From: Chryseobacterium oranimense
GTDB lineage: Bacteria > Bacteroidota > Bacteroidia > Flavobacteriales > Weeksellaceae
DNA length: 64,000 nt
Direction: 5' to 3'
NCBI RefSeq assembly: GCF_900129755.1
Contig: NZ_FQWT01000002.1
Coordinates: 62,001 to 126,000 of the forward strand
Shown here: one piece after another, positions 36,449 through 44,460 of the stretch
How the letters are laid out: each line of letters opens with the position of its first letter
Position numbering within the stretch: the first letter of the stretch is position 1
Position numbers and translations under genes: made by a program
The notes under the pieces: model-generated
Database searches by the model: none
What the model saw: only the letters and a program-made list of their open reading frames with translations
Told to the model about the DNA's origin: nothing

Positions 36449-36662
36449 TAATATCCGCCACAAAATGGAAAGAGAATGGTTTGGCGTCCTTACGAGAATG
36501 GGGGCTAAGCTGGGGATTCCCGTATCTAAATTAAGGGTTTTCTTTATCTATTCTACTTTTGCAACTGCCGGCTTCTTTTTTTTAATTTACCTGGGGCTGG
36601 CATTCACGCTTTGGATCAAAGATATTTTTATCACCAGAAGACCAAGCGTTTTTGATTTATAA
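36441..36662 (+). CDS. Small PspC-domain membrane protein
   Basis: A 73-residue protein with the PspC pattern: MGAKLGIPVSKLRVFFIYSTFATAGFFFLIYLGLAF (one or two membrane helices, about 30-62). PspC proteins link to the phage-shock envelope-stress response. This one has only the domain itself and no PspA or regulator beside it. It overlaps the DUF2851 gene by 8 bases and precedes the GNAT gene by 2, so all three are one operon. Confidence 0.85.
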   Translation: MFDNIRHKMEREWFGVLTRMGAKLGIPVSKLRVFFIYSTFATAGFFFLIYLGLAFTLWIKDIFITRRPSVFDL

Positions 36663-36664
36663 TT

Positions 36665-37177
36665 ATGGAATTTTTACCGATTACTTCTGCCGAAGACTAT
36701 AGAGTCCAGGACATCTATTCGTCTTATTCCAGTACATTTCCCGCAGATGAACAAAGGGACTGGAAACAATTTGCCGCTTTATTTTCAAACCCATATGTGA
36801 AGGTGATTTCTGTACTTCATGAATCTCAGGCCATTGGCTATCTTATCCTGTGGGAACTGAGCTCTTATGTTTTTGTAGAACATTTTGAAGTTTTCGAAGC
36901 ATTCAGAAGCCAGAAACTGGGATCACATATTACAGGATATCTGTTTAAAACCTATCCCAGAATTATTTTGGAGATAGAGCCTGATCATTTGGGCGACGAC
37001 GCAAAAAGACGTTATTCCTTCTATCAGAAAAACGGGTTTACCCTGATTGACGAAATGTACGTACAGCCAAGTTATGGTGAAGGGAAAAAACCTTTGGATC
37101 TTTGGCTGCTTGCCAATTATACCCCCGAAAACTTAAACAATGTGAAAGAGGAAATCTATGACATTGTGTATCATTAA
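36665..37177 (+). CDS. GNAT family N-acetyltransferase
   Basis: A 170-residue protein with a GNAT fold: AIGYLILWEL (beta4), FVEHFEVFEAFRSQKLGSHITGYLF (acetyl-CoA pyrophosphate loop R/Q-xx-G-x-G/A variant QKLGSH), RIILEIEPDHLGDDAKRRYSFYQKNGFTLI (the typical RRxxFYxxxGF motif). It acetylates an amine substrate with acetyl-CoA; the substrate is not predictable. Third gene of the DUF2851-pspC-GNAT unit, followed by a strong terminator. Confidence 0.88.
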   Translation: MEFLPITSAEDYRVQDIYSSYSSTFPADEQRDWKQFAALFSNPYVKVISVLHESQAIGYLILWELSSYVFVEHFEVFEAFRSQKLGSHITGYLFKTYPRIILEIEPDHLGDDAKRRYSFYQKNGFTLIDEMYVQPSYGEGKKPLDLWLLANYTPENLNNVKEEIYDIVYH

Positions 37178-37182
37178 ACATG

Positions 37183-37217
37183 AAGCCGCCGGAAATTCCG
37201 GCGGCTTATTTTTTTGA
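37183..37217 (+). terminator. Terminator after the GNAT gene
   Basis: A 10-base perfect GC-rich stem AAGCCGCCGG / CCGGCGGCTT is followed by seven T residues. Confidence 0.9.
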
Positions 37218-37218
37218 C

Positions 37219-37262
37219 CACCCCGTCAGATCTTCGATCTGCTACCCCTCCGGAGGAGTGTA
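37219..37262. repeat. GC-rich intergenic element with two adjacent palindromes
   Basis: Between convergent genes lies CAGATCTTCGATCTG (37227-37241, 6-base stem, TTC loop) and then CCTCCGGAGG (37247-37256, perfect palindrome), with C-rich flanks. Base use is unlike the AT-rich spacer around it. It resembles short interspersed palindromic units, but only one copy was seen in the window. Confidence 0.4.
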
Positions 37263-37298
37263 ATGGATAGACAACTATTTGTAGTATTGTAGAGGGTT

Positions 37299-38033
37299 TT
37301 AGTTGACTTCGTATTCCAGTTTTATAGTAATATTTGCTTCTTTTTCTTTGGAAGAAGTATTGAATGTTCCGCCGTAGGAATAGTCTTCATTGGAATTGGG
37401 TTCTGTAATCTGAATGACTCCCATTGTTGCTTTTTTAAGGCTTCCCAGGCTGCTTCCGGAATTTTCTGCGATCTTTTCTGCTCTTTCCCTGGCATCCTTG
37501 GTTGCACTGGCTATCATTTCCTGCTTTACCGTGGCCAGTTTAGTATAAAAATAAGAAGGTGCTGAAGAAGTAAACTCAATACCGCGGTTGATGATTTCTG
37601 TGATGTTTCTGGAAAGATTCTCGATTTTCACCACTTCCTTGCTTTCAATAGAAACCTTTTGGGTAAGATTATACCCTGAGAATTCACCCTGCACATAATT
37701 TCCGTTAGAGTCGTTATAACTTCTGAACTGTTTTTGAATATCTACAGAGGAGAATACGATCTCAGCCTGCTTAATACCTTTTGAAAGAAGATAATCGTTA
37801 ATTACCTTTCTGTCTATCGCCAGCTCATCATAAGCCGCTTTCAGATCGGAATTATTTTTTGAAAAGCTTCCGGACCATGTAATCAGATCGGAAGTAAACT
37901 GTTTGGTCCCCAAGCCGGTGACGGAAATGGTATTTTCAGATTTATTCCTGTTTTTTACAGCGTTTCCCAATAAACCGAGCCCAAGGACAAAACCCAGTGC
38001 TCCGACTGCTACTGCAATAATATTTTTATTCAT
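37299..38033 (-). CDS. SIMPL domain (DUF541) exported protein
   Basis: A 244-residue protein: N-terminal hydrophobic segment (about 5-25, signal anchor, no clear cut site), then the SIMPL/DUF541 fold beginning ISVTGLGTKQFTSDLITWSGSF and including KSEVVFSSVDIQ-like and TKDARERAEKIAENSG motifs. Family members (for example BP26 of Brucella) form periplasmic oligomers, and their function is not settled. It is a single gene on the minus strand, convergent with the GNAT gene. Confidence 0.9.
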   Translation of the reverse strand: MNKNIIAVAVGALGFVLGLGLLGNAVKNRNKSENTISVTGLGTKQFTSDLITWSGSFSKNNSDLKAAYDELAIDRKVINDYLLSKGIKQAEIVFSSVDIQKQFRSYNDSNGNYVQGEFSGYNLTQKVSIESKEVVKIENLSRNITEIINRGIEFTSSAPSYFYTKLATVKQEMIASATKDARERAEKIAENSGSSLGSLKKATMGVIQITEPNSNEDYSYGGTFNTSSKEKEANITIKLEYEVN

Positions 38034-38109
38034 AAATTGGTTTGTGATTAATTGATATTGTATAGCAATACATCAATTTTCATTCCGAATTTTAAGAATT
38101 TATTAACAT

Positions 38110-38913
38110 TTATTCCTGTAATTTTTTATGCTTTAACCGCTCCAGATAAGCAGGTATGGTTTCTTCCATTCTTAAAAGGACTCCGGATAGGTTTCTTGCT
38201 TTTACATAGGTCCGGACCTGCGGTTTCATTTCAAACGAATATTGGATGAACTCTGAAATCCTTTCTTCCGGGATGCCTGCTTTGGTAAAATATTCATTAT
38301 CCACCCTGTTCCTTACCCATGCAATATGCTCCTGGAGATCATCATATCTGTACTGTCTTTTCTGGCGCCTGGCTTTTCCGCTTATCAGGTCATAAGCTCC
38401 CTGAACATCCAGGCCGCCCAAAAGTATCGGGAGAAGTACCTGCTTCACTTCTGCCGGTTTTTCCCTCATCTTTCCTACAGGTTGTGGTAAGCCTATTGCC
38501 TCCTGTACAATCTCACCTTTATTTACCTTTGCTGCCAGCCTGGAATCCGTTTCAAGATCACCGGTTGGCTTTTTAACAACTTTCACTTCTTCAATTTCTT
38601 TGGGGATTGGGATGAGGGTTATCAAAAGCTGTGCATTGAATCCACCAGCAGGTACAATGACGGAAACCCTCCTGAAATCTGCCCTTACAAATCTCAGCTC
38701 ATCATTCGGAGCTGCTTCAATAGAGAACATCCCCATAGAATTGGAGTAAACTTTTTGGTCACTGGACATATTAATTACAATAACAGAATTAAGATCTGCC
38801 CCACTGTCATCAGTAATATGACCTGTAACGGTTTCCTGTGAAAAGCAATGAATAAACATGAAAATAAGAAGAAGCGAAAATTTCTTCCATTTAATGATGG
38901 AAACCGCATTCAA
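38110..38913 (-). CDS. Carboxypeptidase-regulatory-domain protein, copy 2 of a tandem pair
   Basis: A protein of about 267 residues, taken here from TTG 38913, so that the signal peptide (KWKKFSLLLIFMFIHCFSQ) begins a few residues in. A GTG at 38988 would give 292 residues but a 50-residue N-terminus before the cut site. After the signal, an 80-residue beta-sandwich CarboxypepD_reg-like domain (VTGHITDDSGADLNSVIVINMSS ... FRRVSVIVP) is followed by a helical C-terminal domain (about 190-267) shared with the preceding gene. It starts next to that paralogue, so the pair arose by duplication. Function unknown; a cell-surface or TonB-partner role is typical of the N-terminal domain. Confidence 0.75.
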   Translation of the reverse strand: MNAVSIIKWKKFSLLLIFMFIHCFSQETVTGHITDDSGADLNSVIVINMSSDQKVYSNSMGMFSIEAAPNDELRFVRADFRRVSVIVPAGGFNAQLLITLIPIPKEIEEVKVVKKPTGDLETDSRLAAKVNKGEIVQEAIGLPQPVGKMREKPAEVKQVLLPILLGGLDVQGAYDLISGKARRQKRQYRYDDLQEHIAWVRNRVDNEYFTKAGIPEERISEFIQYSFEMKPQVRTYVKARNLSGVLLRMEETIPAYLERLKHKKLQE

Positions 38914-38993
38914 ATTTCTATTGCTGCTATTCGTCACAACTTCACAAAACGGAACTGCAAAAATATTTTCCCTGATGTAAGTTCTCACCGTAT

Positions 38994-39740
38994 TTATCTT
39001 TGAGTCTGCGGAGCACGGTAAGAAGAAATTCTCGTCAATACAAACCGCTGAAATCTATGAAGGTCAGCATCGCTGCAGAACCCATATTTCAGGATAGTTT
39101 TTCTTTCAAAACCACCAGCCAGAACATAGCCGATAAAGTGGTCAATCTGAGATTTATCAATTTTCAGATCTGTAAAATATTCTTCGCCGAGGGCTGTTTT
39201 CAGATAACTGCCCAAATCAATATCATCCCATTTATTTTTAACTTTACCTATAGAAAAGCCCTGCCCTTTAGGCTGTACAAATTCGCCAGGTTTTGCGGCA
39301 AGTATTCTTGGATCTGATTTCTGTGCAATATAGCGGTCAATATCTTTGTTCAGCTTCTCTACTTTTTTAGGCCTGTTAAGATTCTTTGCATCAATTTTAA
39401 GATCACCGGTAATTCCCTGTTTCACTTCTACTTCGGGAATCAGTATTGTTTCTCTTACTAAAGTAATATTGAGGGGAGATGCTATATTTTCACCAGAAAC
39501 TTTTTTAACCAGACGTTCGTAACCTACCCTTACAAACCTAAGCTCATCCCCTGCCCTTCCGGAAACCATGAAGTGCCCGTCCCGGTTCGTCATAGTTCTT
39601 TCATCTGTTCTGATGTTGATGACTGTAACATCCGGCATTTCCGAATTATCTTCTGAAGTTACTTTTCCAAAAATATAATTCTGGGCATTGCTATTAATGA
39701 AAAGAAAGGAAGTTAAAAGAAAGAGTAGTTTAAATTTCAC
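38994..39740 (-). CDS. Carboxypeptidase-regulatory-domain protein, copy 1 of a tandem pair
   Basis: A 248-residue protein from GTG 39740 (signal MKFKLLFLLTSFLFINSNAQ). The longer frame from TTG 39791 contains the -7 promoter box, so it is not used. The mature part begins with a CarboxypepD_reg-like beta-sandwich (IFGKVTSEDNSEMPDVTVINIRTDERTMTNRDGHFMVSG). A C-terminal helical domain follows with TALGEEYFTDLKIDKSQIDHFIGY. The next gene, 80 bases downstream, encodes a protein with the same two-part layout and related motifs (GDLKIDAK / GDLETDSR, FVQPKGQG / IGLPQPVG). Likely exported; no enzyme motif seen. Confidence 0.85.
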   Translation of the reverse strand: MKFKLLFLLTSFLFINSNAQNYIFGKVTSEDNSEMPDVTVINIRTDERTMTNRDGHFMVSGRAGDELRFVRVGYERLVKKVSGENIASPLNITLVRETILIPEVEVKQGITGDLKIDAKNLNRPKKVEKLNKDIDRYIAQKSDPRILAAKPGEFVQPKGQGFSIGKVKNKWDDIDLGSYLKTALGEEYFTDLKIDKSQIDHFIGYVLAGGFERKTILKYGFCSDADLHRFQRFVLTRISSYRAPQTQR

Positions 39741-39758
39741 GGACAGTTTTTTATAGAG

Positions 39759-39766
39759 CAAAGCTA
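39759..39766 (-). promoter_or_regulatory. -7 element of the tandem carboxypeptidase-regulatory genes
   Basis: Minus strand sequence TAGCTTTG fits TAnnTTTG; a TTG lies about 22 bases upstream. Transcription would start about 12 bases before GTG 39740. Confidence 0.55.
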
Positions 39767-39923
39767 AAATTATTTTTAATCCAAATGGCAAGTTTAACCA
39801 CAGTTAACGCGTTTTAGCATTTCTTTTTGATTTTTGCCGGGCAAACTGTTAAATCGCTCCTCCAAATTGTTAAAATTTCACTTAAAAATTAGCTAACTTG
39901 CAGTCTCAATTCTAAATTCAGCA

Positions 39924-42900
39924 ATGCAAAATTCTTATACAGTCATCAATGCTTCCGCCGGTTCAGGGAAAACTTACGCCCTTGTCCAGAGGCTTTTGAT
40001 GATCTGTCTGCGCTATCCCAACCAGCAGCAGTCGATCCGGAATATTTTAGCCCTTACTTTTACCAATAAAGCGGCTAATGAGATGAAGGAGAGAATTTTA
40101 TCCTGGCTTGGAAATTTCTCTGCAGATAATTTTGCTGAAAATAATGACCTGAAAAATATTCAGAAGGCCTTTGAAGCTGAAGGACTGAAAATTACCATTG
40201 ATGAACTTCATGTCCGTTCAAAAAAATTACTGGATTATGTACTTCACAATTATTCTACCTTAAATATCGGAACAATTGACCGTTTTAATTCAAGATTGGT
40301 AAGAAGCTTTTCCTATGAATTGGGCTTAGCCAAAAATTTCAATCTTGAAATAGAAGCTGAACCGTTCCTGATCGAAGCTGTGGATAAAATGCTTGATCAG
40401 ATCGGCGAGAATGAAAATATCTCCAATTCTTTCATGGATTATGTAGATTACAGCCTGGAAAACAATGAAAGGATCAATCTTAATAAAAACCTTTATGATT
40501 CCGCCAAGGAGTTTGTAAAGGATATTCACTATGAGCACCTGAAAAGCAATAAAAGCTTTGATGATACGAACTACGAGAATATAAAAAATACACTCAGAAA
40601 GGAAATTGTACAAAATAAAAAACGGTCTGCAGAAATTGCCGCAACATCTATTGAGCTGTTCCGGTCGAGAAATATAGAGATCGAGGATTTTGCTCAGGGT
40701 AAAAACGGAATCGGAGGATTTTTCACTAAAGTACAGGATTTTTACAATCAGAAAAGGCCGGGTTTTCCCTTTCCAACCACCCTTGAAGAATCGGTTGTCA
40801 GTAATTACAGGAAAGGAGCTTCTTCAAAATCCAAAAGTAAAGAACCTGATATCCTGGAAATTCTGGATCAGCTTCTTGACAACAGAATGCAGCTGATCCT
40901 TTTATATATTGAAACTCAAAAGAAGGAAAAAATCCTCTCTGCCCTTCTTCCGTTAAAAGTAAATAAAGATATCCAGGACGAATTAAAAAAAATTGAAGAG
41001 GAAAGCGACCTTGTTTTGCTTTCAAAATTCAATATTCTGATCAATGAAAACCTTAAAAATGAGCCGTCAGCCTTTATTTATGAGAAAGTAGGTTCGCAGT
41101 TTCAGCATTATTTCTTTGATGAATTTCAGGATACCTCTGAGCTTCAGTGGCAGAATTTTGTTCCTCTTCGTGATCACAGCGTTTCTACAGAAAACACTTC
41201 TTTTACGCTCGTAGGCGATCCTAAACAGAGTATCTACAGGTTTCGTGGCGGGGAAAGCAAGCTAATGTTGGATATTATCAACAAGAAGGAATTTTCGCCA
41301 AAGGAAGCAGATCTTCTTGTATTAAAGGATAACTGGCGTAGCGCTAAAAATATCGTTCAGTTTAATAATGAGCTGTACCGTTATCATTCATCAGGTTTAG
41401 AGGAAGAACACCGGAATATTTTTGGGGAAGATGCTGAACAGAGCTCAAAATCCCGGATCGATGGCCGTGTGAAGGTCAACCTGATCGAAAATCTCACGAA
41501 CGAGGATTTTTATAATGATACCTCAGAAAAAATGCGGAAGGATATTCAGGAAAGCCTGGATAATGGTTTTAAGTTTTCGGATATTACAATTTTATGCCGT
41601 GGAAACTTTGACATTTTCAGTTATTCCCAAAAACTGGGAAATCTTAAAGTGAATTATCAGGGGGAGGAAACCAATATCAAAACCATTTCCGATAAAGGTC
41701 TGACCTTGGAACTTTCCAATACTTTGAAAGCGGTGGTTGAATTTCTCCGATGGGAAATCAATCCTAAAAACAGACCGAATCTGATCATGATGATGTATTA
41801 CCTGAATACGCTGGGAAGAATTCACATGGCAGATTTTACATTGGAAATGAAAGAAATTCTGGATATAGAAACGCATGAGGAGATCCTGCTGTTCATTCAG
41901 AATAAATATTCACTCAAGCTTAAACAGGATAATTTCCCAAGGTTTAATCTGTACAACTTTGTGGAATATTATATCAATGAATTTGCTGTGGAAAACAAGG
42001 AAACGGATTTCCTCCTGAACTTCCTCGAAATGCTTTTCAATTTCACTCAGAATGCCGGTGCCAGCACGAAAGAGTTTTTAAAATACTGGGATGAAGAGGC
42101 TTCTGCTTATACCATCCAGGCGTCGGAAAACATTGATGCGGTACAGATCATGACGATTCATAAATCGAAAGGACTGGAATTCCCGATTGTATTTATCCCA
42201 ATGATGAACAAAAACCGTGACAGTGAGTTCACCAACTGGTTCGATACAAATAATGATGATGCCCTGAAATCCGTAAACATTAACCAGTTCAGTAAAAATC
42301 TGGAAGTCTACGATGAAGAAATAGAGGCATTCAACAAGAAAAACTCGTATAAAAATCTTATTGACAGGTTATGTCTGCAATATGTGGCCACTACCCGGCC
42401 TGTGGAACAGTTGTTTTTCTACATTCAGAAGGCGAATAAAACATCCAATAATCTTGAGCTGCTGGAATTCTTTAATGAAAAAAACACCGAGGGAGCTGAT
42501 GAATTCGACCTGTATGAAGTGCATCCTGAAATGCTGAAAAAAAATTCCAGTGACAAAATATCATTATTCAAGACCAAGAATATTCAGAATCTTAAAAACA
42601 TCAATGAAAACAGGTCTTCCATAAAAATTGCCACCCCTTCCAAAAATTATCAGGTACGGAATGAGAAGGTAAGAATCGGGCTTTTTGTCCATGAATTATT
42701 GTCGAAAATCAATACAGAAAAAGATATTGCCAAAGTCCTGGAAAGCTATCTACTGGATGGGCAGATTACTTTGGACGAAAAAAATGAGATCCAGGAAACA
42801 CTGGTTCAGATCATCCGAAAATATTCTGAGTTCTTTGATGAAAAGTGGGAAGTGATTAATGAAAAAGATATTATGATCTCCGAGAGAGGCCAAAGTCATA

Positions 42901-43064
42901 TGCTGCGTCCTGACCGTATTCTGAAGGGAGACGAAGGCTATATTATTGTCGATTTCAAAACAGGAGAGCAAAGTGAAAAAAATGAGCGCCAGATCGAGAG
43001 GTATAAAAATGTTCTGGAAAGCCTGGGAAGAAAGGTTTTAAAGACCCAGCTTATTTATCTTTAA
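39924..43064 (+). CDS. RecB/AddA-like UvrD helicase with C-terminal nuclease domain
   Basis: A 1046-residue protein. SF1 helicase motifs in order: NASAGSGKTYALVQRL (Walker A, 9-24), LALTFTNKAANEMKERI, FFDEFQDTSELQW (Walker B, about 392), VGDPKQSIYRFRGGE, MTIHKSKGLEFPIVF, and LQYVATTRPVEQL. The C-terminus holds a RecB-type nuclease: RPDRIL and YIIVDFKTG followed by QIERYKNVL, the catalytic D/DxK/QxxxY pattern. It should process double-strand DNA breaks for RecA repair, probably with an AddB/RecC-type partner not found in the window. It is divergent from the exported-protein pair and has no co-directional partner gene. Confidence 0.93.
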   Translation: MQNSYTVINASAGSGKTYALVQRLLMICLRYPNQQQSIRNILALTFTNKAANEMKERILSWLGNFSADNFAENNDLKNIQKAFEAEGLKITIDELHVRSKKLLDYVLHNYSTLNIGTIDRFNSRLVRSFSYELGLAKNFNLEIEAEPFLIEAVDKMLDQIGENENISNSFMDYVDYSLENNERINLNKNLYDSAKEFVKDIHYEHLKSNKSFDDTNYENIKNTLRKEIVQNKKRSAEIAATSIELFRSRNIEIEDFAQGKNGIGGFFTKVQDFYNQKRPGFPFPTTLEESVVSNYRKGASSKSKSKEPDILEILDQLLDNRMQLILLYIETQKKEKILSALLPLKVNKDIQDELKKIEEESDLVLLSKFNILINENLKNEPSAFIYEKVGSQFQHYFFDEFQDTSELQWQNFVPLRDHSVSTENTSFTLVGDPKQSIYRFRGGESKLMLDIINKKEFSPKEADLLVLKDNWRSAKNIVQFNNELYRYHSSGLEEEHRNIFGEDAEQSSKSRIDGRVKVNLIENLTNEDFYNDTSEKMRKDIQESLDNGFKFSDITILCRGNFDIFSYSQKLGNLKVNYQGEETNIKTISDKGLTLELSNTLKAVVEFLRWEINPKNRPNLIMMMYYLNTLGRIHMADFTLEMKEILDIETHEEILLFIQNKYSLKLKQDNFPRFNLYNFVEYYINEFAVENKETDFLLNFLEMLFNFTQNAGASTKEFLKYWDEEASAYTIQASENIDAVQIMTIHKSKGLEFPIVFIPMMNKNRDSEFTNWFDTNNDDALKSVNINQFSKNLEVYDEEIEAFNKKNSYKNLIDRLCLQYVATTRPVEQLFFYIQKANKTSNNLELLEFFNEKNTEGADEFDLYEVHPEMLKKNSSDKISLFKTKNIQNLKNINENRSSIKIATPSKNYQVRNEKVRIGLFVHELLSKINTEKDIAKVLESYLLDGQITLDEKNEIQETLVQIIRKYSEFFDEKWEVINEKDIMISERGQSHMLRPDRILKGDEGYIIVDFKTGEQSEKNERQIERYKNVLESLGRKVLKTQLIYL

Positions 43065-43074
43065 TCAAGAAATT

Positions 43075-43121
43075 TTATCCACAGCGTTTTCCACAACTAA
43101 TGTGGGTAACTTTGTGGATAA
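43075..43121. other. Symmetric cluster of four DnaA-box-like sites
   Basis: In the 129-base gap after the helicase gene are TTATCCACA (43075), TTTTCCACA (43087), then inverted TTACCCACA (43101-43109, + strand TGTGGGTAA) and TTATCCACA (43113-43121, + strand TGTGGATAA). Two are perfect DnaA boxes and two have one mismatch. Spacing is 12, 14 and 12 bases and the whole is symmetric about 43098 (9-3-9-5-9-3-9). It could be a DnaA-binding locus or an RNA hairpin. Confidence 0.7.
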
Positions 43122-43139
43122 CTGAATATAATCAAAACA

Positions 43140-43176
43140 AAACCGCCCCGCCGTTCTCCGAACGGCGGGGCGGTTT
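43140..43176. terminator. Very GC-rich long hairpin between convergent genes
   Basis: A 17-base perfect stem, starting AAACCGCCCCGCC at 43140, with a TCC loop. T tracts are short on both sides. It sits between the convergent helicase and ferritin genes and may terminate both. Base use is strikingly unlike the AT-rich genome. Confidence 0.75.
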
Positions 43177-43193
43177 ATTACAATATAAAGTAA

Positions 43194-43703
43194 TTAAGCT
43201 GTAGGATCAGGGGTAAATACTCTCTGAGACAATTCCTGATCAAAAAGATATAATGCAGATGGATTATCGCAAACCATCTTAATCTTTGTTACGTATTGGG
43301 AGGCACTTGCCTCTTCTTCTACCTGCTCATTGATAAACCACTGAAGGAAAGAAGTGGTTGCAAAATCTCCTTCATCGTTAGCATTTTTTACAATATTGAA
43401 AATACTTCTGGTTACTTTTTTCTCGTGCTCCAGTGCTTTTTCAAAAATATCAATAGCATTTTCGAACTCATGCGGAGGTTTTGCAATTTCCCCGATGATG
43501 ATTTCCCCGCCTACGTCATTTAAAAAATCGAACATTTTATCTGCGTGCATCAATTCTTCTTTGCTCTGAACTCTGAAGTAATTCGCAATTCCGTCAAGGT
43601 CTTTTCCTGAAAACCAGGCAGACATGGAAAGGTAATATTGTGCGGCATATTGTTCGTGAGCGATCTGTTCGTTAATTAATGTTGCAATTTTTTCGCTGAT
43701 CAT
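43194..43703 (-). CDS. ftnA: Ferritin (bacterial nonheme iron storage)
   Basis: A 169-residue ferritin from ATG 43703. Ferroxidase residues match the E. coli FtnA pattern by position: Glu17, Glu50, His53, Glu94 and Gln127, with Tyr24 also present. It oxidises Fe(II) and stores iron as a 24-subunit shell in the cytoplasm. A longer frame starting at 43802 would add 33 residues, but a full consensus promoter lies inside that stretch, so the ATG at 43703 is the real start. It is monocistronic, convergent with the helicase gene. Confidence 0.95.
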   Translation of the reverse strand: MISEKIATLINEQIAHEQYAAQYYLSMSAWFSGKDLDGIANYFRVQSKEELMHADKMFDFLNDVGGEIIIGEIAKPPHEFENAIDIFEKALEHEKKVTRSIFNIVKNANDEGDFATTSFLQWFINEQVEEEASASQYVTKIKMVCDNPSALYLFDQELSQRVFTPDPTA

Positions 43704-43720
43704 AAGTATAAATTTATAGT

Positions 43721-43751
43721 CAAAAATACGCAATAAAAGCCCGAAATCAAA
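43721..43751 (-). promoter_or_regulatory. Consensus promoter of ferritin
   Basis: Read on the minus strand: TTTG (43751-43748), 19 bases, TATTTTTG (43728-43721). A perfect match to the flavobacterial consensus, 17 bases before the ATG. Confidence 0.85.
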
Positions 43752-43770
43752 AGTTTTAATGAAAATTAAT

Positions 43771-43799
43771 ACAAAAAGGACGGAGAAAAACCCGTCCTT
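43771..43799 (-). terminator. Terminator after the Spy-like gene
   Basis: On the minus strand, AAGGACGG / CCGTCCTT with a 8-base loop is followed by T residues. It lies between the Spy-like gene and the ferritin promoter. Confidence 0.8.
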
Positions 43800-43829
43800 C
43801 ACACATTAAAAAATCAAAATTATGAATAA

Positions 43830-44279
43830 CTATTTTGCTTCCTGAACAGCAGTATTCATAGGCTTCCTCATCATTTTTCTATCCTTCATTGCTGTTTTTC
43901 TCTGCTCCATTTTAGCTTGTCTGTCAGCCTGCCATTTATCATATTGTTCCGGAGTCAGGATTTTCTTCATATCGGCATCCATTTGTGCTTTTTTAGCTTT
44001 CATTGCTTCCATCTTCGCTTGTCTGGCTTCCTTATTGTTATCGAATTCAGCTTTCATTTCAGCTTTTCTTTTTTCATGAAGACTTTTGATCTGAGCTACC
44101 TGAGACTGGTTCAGGTTAAGATCTTTCTGCATCTGATCCAGATGCTCCTGTTCCCTCTGCTGCATTTTTTGCTGCATCTCAGCTCTTCTTGCCTGTTTGT
44201 CCTGTGGAGTTGTTGTTTGTTGTGCCATTGCAAAACCTCCTATTCCGATAAATGCTATTGCTAAAACTAATTTTTTCAT
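43830..44279 (-). CDS. Spy/CpxP-like periplasmic helical protein
   Basis: A 149-residue exported protein: signal peptide (1-19, AMA cut), then a highly charged helical body rich in Met, Gln, Lys and Arg (QARRAEMQQKMQQREQEHLDQMQKDLNLNQSQVAQIKSLHEKRKAEM, LTPEQYDKWQADR). The LTPEQ motif and repeated Met/Gln/Arg pattern resemble Spy and CpxP chaperone-like stress proteins of the periplasm and the DUF4890 group in Bacteroidota. A role in envelope protein quality control is likely but inferred from this pattern. It lies before the Asn/Gly-rich secreted protein on the same strand. Confidence 0.8.
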   Translation of the reverse strand: MKKLVLAIAFIGIGGFAMAQQTTTPQDKQARRAEMQQKMQQREQEHLDQMQKDLNLNQSQVAQIKSLHEKRKAEMKAEFDNNKEARQAKMEAMKAKKAQMDADMKKILTPEQYDKWQADRQAKMEQRKTAMKDRKMMRKPMNTAVQEAK

Positions 44280-44394
44280 CTTAAAAAATATTTAATTAAT
44301 TGTTATACATCTTTTTGATTATTAGTTAAAAGATAAGTTAAACGGTAATATTCATAAAAAATGTTAAATTTTAATATTAAAATAATAAAATAAA

Positions 44395-44429
44395 AATAAA
44401 AAAAAGGACAGATCCTAAAACCTGCCCTT
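44395..44429 (-). terminator. Terminator after the Asn/Arg/Gly-rich protein gene
   Basis: On the minus strand AAGGGCAG / CTGTCCTT (one G-T pair) is followed by a long T tract. Confidence 0.75.
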
Positions 44430-44460
44430 CACACCACTTAAATATAATATATGAAAATTA

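Noticed and set aside
43075..43121. Calling the DnaA-box cluster the chromosomal origin
   Set aside because: Gene orientation converges here and no AT-rich unwinding region is seen, so an origin is not supported by this window alone. It is kept as a site of interest only.
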